Notes: a model not told the origin generated them from the sequence alone. Shown: positions 50,586-59,700, numbered from the stretch's first letter. The stretch: DNA of 64,000 bases from Phycicoccus sp. CSK15P-2 (GCF_016888005.1 NZ_JAFDVE010000014.1:124001-188000), one strand, 5' to 3'. Numbers and translations: made by a program.

Positions 50586-52976
50586 TCAGTCCCGCTTCGG
50601 CGGCGGGGTGCCTCTCGGCCTGCGCGGCTTGGGCTCGGGATTCGTGGTCACCGGCTTGCTGGCCTTCCTCGCCGGACCGAGCGAGACGTAGAGGCCGACC
50701 GTGGCTCCCTCGACGGCCCGGTCCTTCGGGGCGGTGCCGGCGACCGTGCCGTACGGCGCGCTGCTGTTGATCTGAGAGAGCACCTGGCTGGAGAACCCGG
50801 CCTCCTTGAGGATGCCCTGGGCCGACTCGATGCTGCGCGCGTAGACGTTCGGGATCTCCTTGAGGTTGCCGTTCTTCACCTTGTCGCTCGGGGCCGGGAA
50901 GTCCTTGGTCGGCATGCCCTTCGTGACCCGCTTCATGACGGCCGCCCACACCGGCGCCGAGACGGTGCCACCGAAGACGTTGCTGAAGCAGCCGTACGTG
51001 CCGAAGCACTTGCCGTTGAGCGAGTAGAACTTGCCGTTCTTGTCGGCGACCTTCTCGTTGCCGATCCACACCGCGGCGCTGACCTGCGGGGTGAAGCCCG
51101 CGAACCACGCCTGGTTGTGCTTGTCGGTCGTCCCGGTCTTGCCGGCCGCCGGCCGCTCGCCGACGTTCCACAGGCCGTCGGCGGTCCCGCCGTTGCGCAG
51201 CGTGCCCTTGAGCAGGTCCGCGGCGCCGTCGGCGGTGTCCTTGGAGATGGCCTGCTCGCACTTCGGGGCGGGGACCTCGATCTCCTCCTTGTCCGGCGTC
51301 GTGATCGACACGATGGGGCTCGGGTCGCAGCGCTTGCCGCTGGCGGCCAGGACGGCGTAGGAGTTGGCCAGGCTCAACGGGGTCGTCGTCCCGGTGCCCA
51401 GGGTGGCGTTCGACAGCCCACCCTCGATCGGCTTGCCGTCGCCGGAACGCAGGCCCATCTTCTCCATCGTCTTCAGGACGTTGCAGGGGCCGACGGTGAT
51501 CGAGAGCTGCGCCGCCCAGGTGTTGACCGACTTCGAGATGCCCTCGGAGAGCGTCATCTGCCGGCCGCCGATGGGGTAGTCGTTGCCGACCTTCCACGGC
51601 TCGTTGGCGCCGCACGGGGCGCCAACGACCTTGGGGCCGTCGAAGGTGGCGTCCACCGTGTTCGTGGCGAACGGGACCTGGATCTTTCCGTCGAGCGGCA
51701 TGCCCTGTTCGAGTGCGGTGACGAGGCCGTACACCTTCGCCGTCGAGCCGAACTGGTATCCGTAGTCACCGCCGCCGTACACCTTGTCGACGTTGACGTT
51801 GGTCTGGTTCTTGTCGAAGTCGGACGCCTGGGCCATCGCGAGGATGCGGCCCGTGCCCGGCTCGACGAGGGTCACGGCACCGCCGAGGTTGCTCTTGTTG
51901 CCGACCGGGACGGCCTTCTCGATCTCCTCCTGGGCGATCTTCTGCATGTCCGGGTCGAGCGAGGTGCGGATCGTCAGACCGCCCTGGTTGACGCGCTTCA
52001 GCCGCTCCTCCGGCGTCTTGCCGAGCATGGCCATCTCCGGGGAGTGCTGGAGGTACGCCATGACGTAGGCGCAGAAGTACGGCTGCTTCGACCGGTGGCA
52101 GACCCCCTTGACCGGCTTCTTCTTGATCATGTCCTCGAGCTTCGTCTTCTTCGCCTTCGCGACGTCCTCGGACGAGGCCATCCCCAGCTGCCCCATCCGG
52201 GTCAGCACGACGTCGCGGCGTGCCTTGGACTGCTTGGGGTTGATGATGGGGTCGTACCGGCCCGGCTGCTGCACGATGCCGGCGAGCAGCGCGGACTGCG
52301 CGAGGTCGAGCTCGCTCGCGTGGACGCCGAAGTAGTTGAGCGCGGCGGCCTCGACCCCGTAGGCCTGGTCGCCGTAGTACACGAGGTTGAGGTACCCCTC
52401 GAGGATCTGGTCCTTGGTGAAGTTCTCCTCGACGTTCACCGCGTACTTGAGCTCCTGGACCTTGCGGGCGTAGGACTTGGTGACCGCGGCGGCCGCGGCC
52501 TCCTTGTCCCCGGCGCGCAGGGCCTGCTCCTGCAGCGTGACCTTGACGAACTGCTGGGTGAGAGTGGAGGCGCCCTGCACGTCGCCGCCTTGCGCGTTGG
52601 ACACGACCGCACGGGTGAAGCCGCGCAGGTCGAGGCCGCCGTGCTCGTAGAACCGGGCGTCCTCGATGGCGATCTGGGCGTTGCGCATCGTCGGCGAGAT
52701 CTTCTTCAGCGGGACGATGATGCGGTTCTCGTCGTACGGGTTCGCGATGAGCTTGTTCTTGGAGTCCAGGATCCGCGACTGCTGCGCGAGCGGCGAGACG
52801 GTGAACTCGCTCGGCAGGTCGTTGAAGAACTCGACCCCGCTCTTGGCCGCCTGGCCACTCGCTCCGATGGCGGGCACGGCGATGCCGGCCATCAGCAGAC
52901 CGGTGACCGTGCTCAGCACGACGAGACCGAGCAGCATTCTGAGCACGGCTGGGATGTTCTGGGCGCGTCCGTCCAT
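50586..52976 (-). CDS. ponA: Bifunctional penicillin-binding protein (GT51 + transpeptidase + PASTA)
   Basis: 796 aa from ATG 52976. A membrane anchor at about 12-35 is followed by a transglycosylase with EDARFYEHGGLD and STLTQQFVK, a transpeptidase with the S-T-A-K nucleophile motif (GSTAK), SVN and KTGTT, and one C-terminal PASTA domain (about 705-775) before a basic tail. It polymerises and cross-links peptidoglycan outside the membrane. PASTA presence and the position next to whiB4 and a metallophosphoesterase correspond to PonA2 (Rv3682) of mycobacteria. Confidence 0.96.
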   Translation of the reverse strand: MDGRAQNIPAVLRMLLGLVVLSTVTGLLMAGIAVPAIGASGQAAKSGVEFFNDLPSEFTVSPLAQQSRILDSKNKLIANPYDENRIIVPLKKISPTMRNAQIAIEDARFYEHGGLDLRGFTRAVVSNAQGGDVQGASTLTQQFVKVTLQEQALRAGDKEAAAAAVTKSYARKVQELKYAVNVEENFTKDQILEGYLNLVYYGDQAYGVEAAALNYFGVHASELDLAQSALLAGIVQQPGRYDPIINPKQSKARRDVVLTRMGQLGMASSEDVAKAKKTKLEDMIKKKPVKGVCHRSKQPYFCAYVMAYLQHSPEMAMLGKTPEERLKRVNQGGLTIRTSLDPDMQKIAQEEIEKAVPVGNKSNLGGAVTLVEPGTGRILAMAQASDFDKNQTNVNVDKVYGGGDYGYQFGSTAKVYGLVTALEQGMPLDGKIQVPFATNTVDATFDGPKVVGAPCGANEPWKVGNDYPIGGRQMTLSEGISKSVNTWAAQLSITVGPCNVLKTMEKMGLRSGDGKPIEGGLSNATLGTGTTTPLSLANSYAVLAASGKRCDPSPIVSITTPDKEEIEVPAPKCEQAISKDTADGAADLLKGTLRNGGTADGLWNVGERPAAGKTGTTDKHNQAWFAGFTPQVSAAVWIGNEKVADKNGKFYSLNGKCFGTYGCFSNVFGGTVSAPVWAAVMKRVTKGMPTKDFPAPSDKVKNGNLKEIPNVYARSIESAQGILKEAGFSSQVLSQINSSAPYGTVAGTAPKDRAVEGATVGLYVSLGPARKASKPVTTNPEPKPRRPRGTPPPKRD

Positions 52977-53203
52977 GGTCGACAGGGTAACGCGGACATC
53001 TGGTATAGGCCGTATCCCGGTCCGGCCCCGTCCATGGACCGAGCGGCCCACCGCGCATCGGCCGTTCGTCCCTTCCTTCACCCGTTCGGACACGGTGGAG
53101 ACCGTTTCGGACGATGGCCCGCCCGATCTGCCCCCACCTACGGTTTTGCCATCGCCACTGACCGGTGGCGGCGAGCAGCAGGGACTGGGAGCGAGGTGCA
53201 CAC

Positions 53204-53527
53204 ATGACGATCAGCCCCGTGGTGAAGCCCACCGACACCGGGTGGGTCGAGGAGTGGGCCCCCCTGGGTCGCTGCGCCGGCACCGACCCGGACGCACTCT
53301 TCGTGCAGGGCAAGGCCCAGCGCGCCGCGAAGGTCGTCTGCAAGGGTTGCCCGGTCGTCGCGGAGTGTCTCGCGGACGCGCTCGACAACCGCACCGAGTT
53401 CGGCGTCTGGGGAGGGATGACCGAGCGCGAGCGCCGGGCCCTTCTGCGCCGCCGCCCCGACGTCAGGTCCTGGACCGCTCTGCTGTCCGCCGCCAAGGCG
53501 AACAGCGCGGAGGGCGCCATCGCCTGA
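53204..53527 (+). CDS. whiB4: WhiB4-type iron-sulfur regulator
   Basis: 107 aa from ATG 53204. Four cluster-binding cysteines C24, C46, C49 and C55, and the GVWGG turn with the basic tail TERERRALLRRRP. The block CPV..EC.ADALDN..EFGVWGGMTER closely resembles mycobacterial WhiB4, and the neighbours (PASTA-PBP, two ArsA ATPases) match that locus. [4Fe-4S] redox/NO-sensing transcription factor. It is divergent from ponA with about 230 bp of shared promoter region. Confidence 0.92.
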   Translation: MTISPVVKPTDTGWVEEWAPLGRCAGTDPDALFVQGKAQRAAKVVCKGCPVVAECLADALDNRTEFGVWGGMTERERRALLRRRPDVRSWTALLSAAKANSAEGAIA

Positions 53528-53537
53528 CCCACAGACT

Positions 53538-53620
53538 CCCCGGCGGGGCCGACCAACCCTGCAGCCGCGCGTGGCACCCCTGCAGCTGCGCCTGGCACCC
53601 GGTCGGCCCCCCGGGGTTTT
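53538..53620 (+). terminator. whiB4 terminator with a tandem-repeat loop
   Basis: Long near-perfect stem (53538-53554 with 53601-53616, one mismatch/bulge) followed by TTTT. Its 46-nt loop consists of two 21-bp copies of a tandem repeat (53558-53578 and 53579-53599, two mismatches). The rest of the gap up to 53763 is lower in GC and shows no gene. Confidence 0.7.
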
Positions 53621-53763
53621 CCTTGTGGTGCGAGCAACGCATACGGACCTGCGACTTCAACGTCGTCGATCTGTTCACTCCTTGAGTGCTCGCCGCACCC
53701 GAATGACGATGGCCACGCTGCATACGCCGACGCGTTCACTGCTGGCATCGCGGAGTCGCCCTG

Positions 53764-54069
53764 ATGGTGCACCTCCCGACTTCGCAGAGTCAGGTCCTCA
53801 CCGCGGCGTTGGCCGGGATGTTGACGGTCCTGGTGTGGGTCATTGCAGTCGTCCTCCGCGTGCCTCAACGCTGGTTCTTCGCAGCTGGGTGGGCGGCCGT
53901 GCTCCTGAGCCCACTGCTGCTGCTTGTGGGCGGTTTCGGCACTTCGACGGCGGCGTGGTCGGCGATGGCCGCCCTCGTCGGCACTGTGGCGGGTCTGTTG
54001 CTCACAGCGCTGCTAGGGGTCTTCGTCGAACTGTGGCGGGTCAGTAGGTCACGTGCCGGAGAGAGCTGA
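53764..54069 (+). CDS. Small integral membrane protein, unknown
   Basis: 101 aa with three hydrophobic segments (about 10-31, 38-58 and 66-90) and a short basic tail. It and its upstream flank are less GC-biased than neighbouring genes. Its last 21 bases overlap the convergent ATPase gene. No family recognised. It interrupts the otherwise conserved whiB4-ArsA neighbourhood. Confidence 0.6.
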   Translation: MVHLPTSQSQVLTAALAGMLTVLVWVIAVVLRVPQRWFFAAGWAAVLLSPLLLLVGGFGTSTAAWSAMAALVGTVAGLLLTALLGVFVELWRVSRSRAGES

Positions 54070-55215
54070 CCCGACCGCTCGTAGCCCGTCGAGGTCGTGG
54101 ATGTCCGTCGCCGCTGCGGGTACGGCCGAGAGCGGCACTCCCGGATGCGCGGCGACGAACCGCCGGACGTGGGCCTCGTGGCGTGCGGCGGTCCGGGCGA
54201 GCGCCGCGTGCAGCCGGAGCACAGCGGCCGTGGCCGACGGCAGGTCGTCCTCGGCGCGGTCCTCGACGGCCTCGGCCGCCGCGAGTGCACGCGCTCCGCT
54301 GAGGCCCGGGGCCTCGAGCACCTGCATCCGGTTGACCACGACACCGGCGAGCGGCATCCCCTCGGCACCGAGCCGGCCGACGAAGTAGGTGGCCTCCCGC
54401 AGGGCGTCGCGCTCCGGTGCCGCCACGACGACGAACGCCGTGGTCGGCTCCTTGAGGAGGGCGTACGTGACGTCGGCACGCTCGCGGAACCCGCCGAACA
54501 TCGTGTCGAGAGCGGCGACGAAGGTCTGCACGTCGGCGAGGAACTGGCCTCCGAGGACACGCGACAGGGTGTGCGCCGCGAGGTTGGCGCCGAACGAGAA
54601 GAGCTTCATCGACGCGCGGCCGCCGGCCTTGGCGGGCGCCGCGAGCAGCCGGATGAAGCGACCGTCGAGGAAAGACCCGAGCCGCTTCGGGGCGTCGAGG
54701 AAGTCGAGGGCGGACCGCGACGGCGGGGTGTCGACGACGACGAGGTCCCAGGTGCCGTCGCGCTCGGCCTGCGCCCGCAGCTGGCCGAGCCGCTCCATCG
54801 CCATGTACTCCTGGGTGCCGGCGAAGGAGCTGGAGACCGCCTGGTAGAAGGGGTTCTCGAGGATCTGCGCGGCCTTGTCCGGCGTGGAGTGGGCGAGCAC
54901 GACGTCGTCGAACGTGCGCTTCATGTCGAGCATCATCGCGTCGAGCGAGCCGCCCGCGGCCGCACCGACGCCCTCGACCGGACGCGGGGTGTTGTCGAGC
55001 TCGATGAGGCCGAGCGACTGGGCCAGCCTGCGGGCGGGGTCGATCGTCAGGACGACGACCCGGCGTCCTGCTTCCGCCGCCCGAACGCCGAGCGCCGCGG
55101 CCGTCGTCGTCTTCCCGACCCCTCCCGAGCCGCAGCAGACGACGACGCCGACGCCGCGGTCCTCGATGAGGGCGTCGACGTCGAGGGGCTTCGCCGCCCG
55201 GGCCGAGGCCGTCAT
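54049..55215 (-). CDS. ArsA-like ATPase, second of pair (BagB/Rv3680-like)
   Basis: 388 aa from ATG 55215, overlapping the upstream ATPase stop (ATGA). Deviant Walker A GSGGVGKTT, DPARRLAQSLG, VVDTPPSRSALDFL and a switch region typical of ArsA/GET3-type ATPases. In mycobacteria the corresponding pair (Rv3679/Rv3680) forms a heteromeric complex linked to glycerol/glycolipid stress tolerance. Cytoplasmic; client unknown here. Confidence 0.92.
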   Translation of the reverse strand: MTASARAAKPLDVDALIEDRGVGVVVCCGSGGVGKTTTAAALGVRAAEAGRRVVVLTIDPARRLAQSLGLIELDNTPRPVEGVGAAAGGSLDAMMLDMKRTFDDVVLAHSTPDKAAQILENPFYQAVSSSFAGTQEYMAMERLGQLRAQAERDGTWDLVVVDTPPSRSALDFLDAPKRLGSFLDGRFIRLLAAPAKAGGRASMKLFSFGANLAAHTLSRVLGGQFLADVQTFVAALDTMFGGFRERADVTYALLKEPTTAFVVVAAPERDALREATYFVGRLGAEGMPLAGVVVNRMQVLEAPGLSGARALAAAEAVEDRAEDDLPSATAAVLRLHAALARTAARHEAHVRRFVAAHPGVPLSAVPAAATDIHDLDGLRAVGSALSGT

Positions 55216-56225
55216 CCGACCCCCTGCGCCGCGAGCTCGTCGGCGAGCATCGCGACACCGCCGTCCTCGGTGCCCTCGGCGAGCGCGGGCAGGTCGAGGG
55301 TGGGCCGCCCGAGGGCGCCGATGTCGTCACGCAGCCCGTCCTCGAGGTGGAGCCGCGCCGCGTGGGCCTCCGTCTCGGCGAGCAGCCCCCCGACCGTGCG
55401 GTCGCCGGAGCGGACGCCGACGGTCGCGAGGTCGGAGCGCACGGTGTCCGCGAGCGCCTCCCGGTCGGAGCCGAGGCGGGCCAGCACCGGGTCGGGCACC
55501 AGTGCGGTGCGGACCTGGTTCACGACGACGGTGCCGACCCCGAAGCCCGCGGCCGAGAGCTCGGCGGCGGCGTCGGTGGTCTCCTGCACGGGCATCTCCT
55601 CGAGGAGGGTCACGAGGTGGACGGTGCTCCTGCTCGAGCGGAGCATCCGGGTGATGGACTGTGCCTGGGAGTGGATGGGCCCGACCTTCGCGAGGTCGGC
55701 CACCTGCTCGTTGACGGCGAGGAAGCGGGCGACCCGTCCCGTGGGCGGCGCGTCGAGGACCACGGCGTCCCACACGAGCTCCCCGTGGCCGCGCCGGGAG
55801 CCGCTCGTGCGGCCCACCGCCTCGAACACCTTGCCGGTGAGGAGGACGTCGCGGACGCCGGGCGCGATCGTCGTCGCGAAGTCGACGACCCCCATCCGCT
55901 CGAGCGCCCCACCGGCCCGGCCGAGCTTGTAGAAGGACTGGAGGTACTCGAGCAGCGCCGCCTTGGCGTCGACCGACAGCCCCCACAGCTCGCCTCCGGA
56001 GGAGTCCTGGACGAGCCGGACCTCGGTGTCGCCGAGTGGTGGCACCCCGAAGGTCTGGCTGATGCCCTGGCGCCCCTCGACCTCGACGAGCAGCACCCGC
56101 CCTCCACCGCGGGCCAGGGTGAGCCCGAGGGCAGCGGCGACCGTCGTCTTGCCGACCCCGCCCTTGCCCGTGACGACGTGCAGCCGGATGCCCTCGAGCG
56201 CGTGCGCGAGAGATGTGGCCGGCAT
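55212..56225 (-). CDS. ArsA-like ATPase, first of pair (BagA/Rv3679-like)
   Basis: 337 aa from ATG 56225. Walker A GKGGVGKTT at about 20-28, VLLVEVEGRQG, VVLDAPPTGRVARFL and the long helical middle typical of Rv3679-like proteins. It forms a two-gene overlapping operon with the second ATPase. Upstream DNA (56226-56405) contains repeats and palindromes described separately. Confidence 0.92.
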   Translation of the reverse strand: MPATSLAHALEGIRLHVVTGKGGVGKTTVAAALGLTLARGGGRVLLVEVEGRQGISQTFGVPPLGDTEVRLVQDSSGGELWGLSVDAKAALLEYLQSFYKLGRAGGALERMGVVDFATTIAPGVRDVLLTGKVFEAVGRTSGSRRGHGELVWDAVVLDAPPTGRVARFLAVNEQVADLAKVGPIHSQAQSITRMLRSSRSTVHLVTLLEEMPVQETTDAAAELSAAGFGVGTVVVNQVRTALVPDPVLARLGSDREALADTVRSDLATVGVRSGDRTVGGLLAETEAHAARLHLEDGLRDDIGALGRPTLDLPALAEGTEDGGVAMLADELAAQGVG

Positions 56226-56267
56226 GCGGTCAGCCTAGAGCGGCTCCTCGCAGCGCCGACCTGCCCC

Positions 56268-56404
56268 CACCCCGAGCCGTCCCACCCCGAGCCGTCCTCA
56301 CCCCGAGCCGTCGTCAGAACTTTCTCGCCTGATGCCGGAACCTGCGGTCGGGCACCCCGACGTTGGCGGTGCCCGACCGGACCTTTGCGCATCAGGCGAG
56401 AAAG
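56268..56404. repeat. Three 14-bp direct repeats and a nested palindrome
   Basis: CACCCCGAGCCGTC occurs at 56268-56281, 56283-56296 and 56299-56312. Next comes a compound palindrome: 16-bp perfect outer arms (56320-56335 with 56389-56404) enclosing 10-bp inner arms (56346-56355 with 56369-56378). It sits where the convergent hydrolase transcript would end and just upstream of the ATPase pair. The structure may serve as terminator, REP-like element, or both. Confidence 0.75.
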
Positions 56405-56405
56405 C

Positions 56406-57176
56406 TCAGGGATGGAGGGTGAGCTCCTCCACCTCCGCGAGCAACAGGAGGTACGCGGGGGACTCCGGGTCGACGACGTCGAAGTGGTCCGCCCCGCGGG
56501 CGACGGCGGTGTGCAGCGGCTCGTCCCGGCCCCGCGAGCGCACGTACGCGTCGACGACCGAGGCGGGCACGACGTCGTCGACCTCGCCCGTGACGACGAC
56601 CGCAGAGGTGGTCAGCCGCTGGCGCGCCGGGTCGGCGTCGGCCCAGGCGTCCGGTGCCTCGTCGGGACCACCGCCGAGCAGGGCCCGTGCGGCGTCGTTG
56701 CTCAGGTGCAACCGGTCGACCTCCCCGAGGTCGGCGGCCGGGGCGAGGGCCACGACACCGAGCAGCCAGGGCGCCCGTCCGCCGCTCGCGAGCCACAGGG
56801 CCAGGTGGCCGCCGGCGGAGTGACCGACGACGACCACGAGGTCCGGCAGGTCGGTGTCGTCGTGGGCGGCCCCGAGTCGGGCCAGGAGCGCCCGCCCGGT
56901 GCCTGGCCACCCGCCCCCCGGCATCCCGATCCGCGGGTACTCGAGGCTGGCGACGTGGAAGCCGTCGCGCGCCAGCGCCTCCGCGAGCGGCGCGAGGTGG
57001 GCGCGGTCGTACTGCTCACGCCAGAACCCGCCGTGGACGAGGGCCACGGTGACGCCGCGGGCCCGGTGCGGCTCGGGCTCCCACACGTCGTAGACGTCGG
57101 TCTGCTCCGGCCCCGTGAACTCGGTGCGGTCGGGTCCGCGGGCGGTGCGGCGCAGCAGGTCCGGGTCCTCGCTCAT
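56406..57176 (-). CDS. Alpha/beta hydrolase (esterase/formamidase-like)
   Basis: 256 aa from ATG 57176. Oxyanion-hole HGGFW, nucleophile elbow GHSAGG, late Asp in TGEVDDVVP and His in GADHFDV complete a serine-hydrolase triad of the BD-FAE/kynurenine-formamidase subgroup. No signal peptide. Head-to-head with the DUF4177 gene 45 nt away. Confidence 0.9.
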   Translation of the reverse strand: MSEDPDLLRRTARGPDRTEFTGPEQTDVYDVWEPEPHRARGVTVALVHGGFWREQYDRAHLAPLAEALARDGFHVASLEYPRIGMPGGGWPGTGRALLARLGAAHDDTDLPDLVVVVGHSAGGHLALWLASGGRAPWLLGVVALAPAADLGEVDRLHLSNDAARALLGGGPDEAPDAWADADPARQRLTTSAVVVTGEVDDVVPASVVDAYVRSRGRDEPLHTAVARGADHFDVVDPESPAYLLLLAEVEELTLHP

Positions 57177-57221
57177 CGCGGCCCACCGTAGCCCGTCCGC
57201 GCCGGCGCTAGGGTGGCGCTC

Positions 57222-57374
57222 ATGCAGAAGTGGGAGTACGCGACCGTGCCGCTCATCGTCCACGCGACGAAGCAGATCCTCGACCAGTGGGGGGAGGACG
57301 GCTGGGAGCTCGTCCAGGTCCTCTCGATGCCGGAGGGCAACCTCGTCGCCTATCTCAAGCGTCCCAAGGGCTGA
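57222..57374 (+). CDS. DUF4177 small protein (Rv3678A-like)
   Basis: 50 aa, ATG 57222. The chain begins MQKWEYATVPLIVHATKQI, continues WGEDGWELVQVL and ends VAYLKRPKG, almost the whole of the DUF4177 family and very like mycobacterial Rv3678A at the same locus. It is followed after one base by the RidA gene. Confidence 0.88.
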   Translation: MQKWEYATVPLIVHATKQILDQWGEDGWELVQVLSMPEGNLVAYLKRPKG

Positions 57375-57375
57375 C

Positions 57376-57849
57376 GTGGGCGCCGTCGAGGACCGCATCG
57401 CCGAGCTCGGTCTCACCCTGCCCGAGGTCGTCCCGCCCGTGGCCGCCTACGTGCCTGCGGTGCTCGACGGGTCACGCGTCTACGTGTCCGGGCAGGTGCC
57501 GTTCGTCGACGGCGTGCTGCCCGAGACCGGGACCGTCGGCGAGCTCGTCGGCCTGGTCCACCCGGAGAAGGCCAAGGAGTACGCCGCGATCTGCGCGCTC
57601 AACGCCATCGCCGCGGTGAGGTCCGTCGTCGGCGACCTCGACCGCGTCGAGCGGGTCGTCAAGGTCACCGGTTTCGTCGCCTCCGACCCGCACTTCACCG
57701 GCCAGCCGGGTGTCGTCGACGGCGCGAGCGAGCTGTTCGGCTCCGTCTTCGGCGACGCGGGGGTCCACGCCCGCTCCGCGGTGGGTGTCGCGGCCCTGCC
57801 GCTCGGGGCGCCCGTCGAGGTCGAGGTGATCGTCCACGTCCGCGACTGA
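57376..57849 (+). CDS. RidA/YjgF-family protein
   Basis: 157 aa from GTG 57376. YVSGQVPFVDG, ICALNAIAAVRSVVGDLDRVERVVKVTGFV and the C-terminal GVAALPLGAPVEVEVI are typical RidA segments. It belongs to the long actinobacterial form found beside Rv3678A. The catalytic Arg of classic imine deaminases (R in the C-terminal region) is not evident, so deaminase activity is uncertain. Confidence 0.9.
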   Translation: MGAVEDRIAELGLTLPEVVPPVAAYVPAVLDGSRVYVSGQVPFVDGVLPETGTVGELVGLVHPEKAKEYAAICALNAIAAVRSVVGDLDRVERVVKVTGFVASDPHFTGQPGVVDGASELFGSVFGDAGVHARSAVGVAALPLGAPVEVEVIVHVRD

Positions 57850-57865
57850 CCGCGACGCCGGGCGG

Positions 57866-58558
57866 GTGCTGCGGCGCCCCGTCCGCGACGAGGTCCTGCT
57901 CGCGCGCGCCGACGCCTGGCTCGCCTCAGGGGCGTCGGCGTCCGAGCCCCGGCTCGCGGCGACCGTCATGCTCGTCCGGGACGCACCCACCGGGCCCGAG
58001 GTCTACGTGCAGCGCCGTGTCGCGACGATGGCCTTCGCGCCGTCCATGGTCGTCTTCCCGGGCGGACGCGTCGACCCCGCCGATGCCGTCCTCGACCCCG
58101 CGACACCCGGTATCGCCGACCTCGCCGCGCACTTCGGGGTCGACCCGGCGGCGGCCGCGCCGTTCGCGGCGGCCGCGGTCCGCGAGGTGGAGGAGGAGTG
58201 TGGCGTCCGGCTGTCGGTCGAGGCTCTGCGCGGCCGTGGCCACTGGGTGACGCCGGCGTTCGAGCCGCGGCGTTACGACACTTGGATCCTCGCCGCGGGG
58301 ATGCCCGACGGACAGCACGCCCGTGAGACCAGCGGAGAGTCCGACGGCGGCGGATGGGCTCGCGCGGCCGACCTGCTGGACGGCGCCTCGGAGCGTCGCC
58401 TCCGGATGATGCCGCCCCAGGTCTGGGCGCTGGAGGCACTCGCCGCCTTCGCCGACACCGTCTCGTTCCTCGCCGACCGGCCCCGCATCGCGCGGGTCGT
58501 CCCGGTGCTCGAGCGCGAGCCCGACGGCACGCTCGTCCTCCGCACCGAGCTCCCCTGA
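57866..58558 (+). CDS. NUDIX hydrolase
   Basis: 230 aa from GTG 57866, 16 nt after RidA. The Nudix box reads GGRVDPAD...AAVREVEEECGVRL, with a roughly 25-residue insertion before the REVEEECG helix. Cleaves a nucleoside diphosphate-linked compound or acyl-CoA; substrate is unknown. Confidence 0.88.
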   Translation: MLRRPVRDEVLLARADAWLASGASASEPRLAATVMLVRDAPTGPEVYVQRRVATMAFAPSMVVFPGGRVDPADAVLDPATPGIADLAAHFGVDPAAAAPFAAAAVREVEEECGVRLSVEALRGRGHWVTPAFEPRRYDTWILAAGMPDGQHARETSGESDGGGWARAADLLDGASERRLRMMPPQVWALEALAAFADTVSFLADRPRIARVVPVLEREPDGTLVLRTELP

Positions 58559-58641
58559 GCGGACGTCCGCTCCGCCGGGCGGAGTACCCGACAGGCAACG
58601 GGCCGTCGGCGCTGTGTCGATACGGCGCGCCGGCGCCGTGC

Positions 58642-59556
58642 TCAGGCGGCTTCTGCCTGTTCGTGCCTCCGGTGCGGCGGTGCGGATGGCGCTCGCCCCT
58701 CGTGGACGTCCAGCCATGACTGCAGCGTCCACCGCACCCAGGTCTGGTCGTCCATGACGTCCCAGTACGTGTACCGGAGTGACGCCCAGGCGTACACCGC
58801 CAGCTCGGTGTGTCGTCGGCAGTCCTTCCGCAGCCCCGCACGGGTCCCATGGGTCGCGTACCCGTCGGCCTCCAGAGCCAGCCGCAGCTTCTCGCTCCCC
58901 AGGTCGACGATCGCGAACAGCCCCGGCTCGGTCACCACGAGCTGCGGTGTGAGGTCGAGCCCGACCTCGATGGCCAGCGCCCGGAGCACCGACTCGAACG
59001 GGTTGGCGGCTCGGCCGTCGGCGTGCCGGGCGACCCGCCGTAGGTCCCTGGCGCCCGGGCCGCGAGTGTGGGCTGCGGAGTCCACGAGGTCTGCTCGACC
59101 GACGGTCCCGGAGCGCAGCGCGGAGTCGGCGACCGCCAGTGCGGAGTCGAAGGGCAGGACACGGGCGCAGTCGAGCACCGTGCGCAGCGGTGCGGTGACG
59201 CCGTCCTCGACCTCACGCGCGGTGAGGTCCTGCCAGTGCGGCACGATCCCGACGAGGTCCCGCGATCGGAGGTGGCGCTTTCGGCGTACGGTGACCCAGG
59301 CGTCGTCGGGCACGGTCTTGACCTTCCAGCCGTGGGTGACCGCGGCGCTGAGGTGGGACAAGGTGGCGGTACGCGCGGCCGCCAGCGACCGGTGCTCCTC
59401 GACCTCGGGCACGACGTAGCGGCCACGTGCCACGCGCAGGACCTCACCGGCCGACCGGGCACGGCGCAGAGCCCGCTCGGAGTGTGACCCGCGGAGCTCG
59501 GCCCAGGTGGCGCATCCCCCGAGGCGCCGCAGGGTGTCGGCGACGAGGTCGGGCAT
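58642..59556 (-). CDS. AbiEi-N/DUF559-type protein (winged helix plus endonuclease-like domain)
   Basis: 304 aa from ATG 59556. An N-terminal AbiEi-like winged-helix segment (LGGCATWAELRGSHSERALRRA...VARGRYVVP) is followed by a middle helical part and a C-terminal DUF559/Vsr-like region (LRLALEADGYATHG, DCRRHTELAVYAWASLRYTYWDVM). Very common stand-alone gene in Micrococcales. No toxin partner is adjacent, so a toxin-antitoxin role is not supported. Confidence 0.78.
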   Translation of the reverse strand: MPDLVADTLRRLGGCATWAELRGSHSERALRRARSAGEVLRVARGRYVVPEVEEHRSLAAARTATLSHLSAAVTHGWKVKTVPDDAWVTVRRKRHLRSRDLVGIVPHWQDLTAREVEDGVTAPLRTVLDCARVLPFDSALAVADSALRSGTVGRADLVDSAAHTRGPGARDLRRVARHADGRAANPFESVLRALAIEVGLDLTPQLVVTEPGLFAIVDLGSEKLRLALEADGYATHGTRAGLRKDCRRHTELAVYAWASLRYTYWDVMDDQTWVRWTLQSWLDVHEGRAPSAPPHRRHEQAEAA

Positions 59557-59619
59557 GGCGGGAGCCTGGCAGGTCGGCGCGGGTCGGCCGCGGGACTTTC
59601 CACAGGTGGGGTCGGCACT

Positions 59620-59700
59620 GACAGGCAGAGCCCCACCCACCCGGACATCCGGTCACCACCGTCGCGGTGCCGGAGGTGGGGCCGGTGGTTTCTGCCTGTC
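59620..59700. repeat. Long compound palindrome upstream of MBL gene
   Basis: Two nested inverted-repeat pairs: GACAGGCAGA/TCTGCCTGTC (59620-59629 with 59691-59700) and GCCCCACC/GGTGGGGC (59630-59637 with 59675-59682), with further small hairpins inside. It fills most of the 212-nt gap between two divergent genes. Confidence 0.7.

Noticed and set aside
58642-59556. AbiE-type toxin-antitoxin system
   Set aside because: Only an AbiEi-like N-terminus on a DUF559-type protein; no AbiEii nucleotidyltransferase gene nearby.
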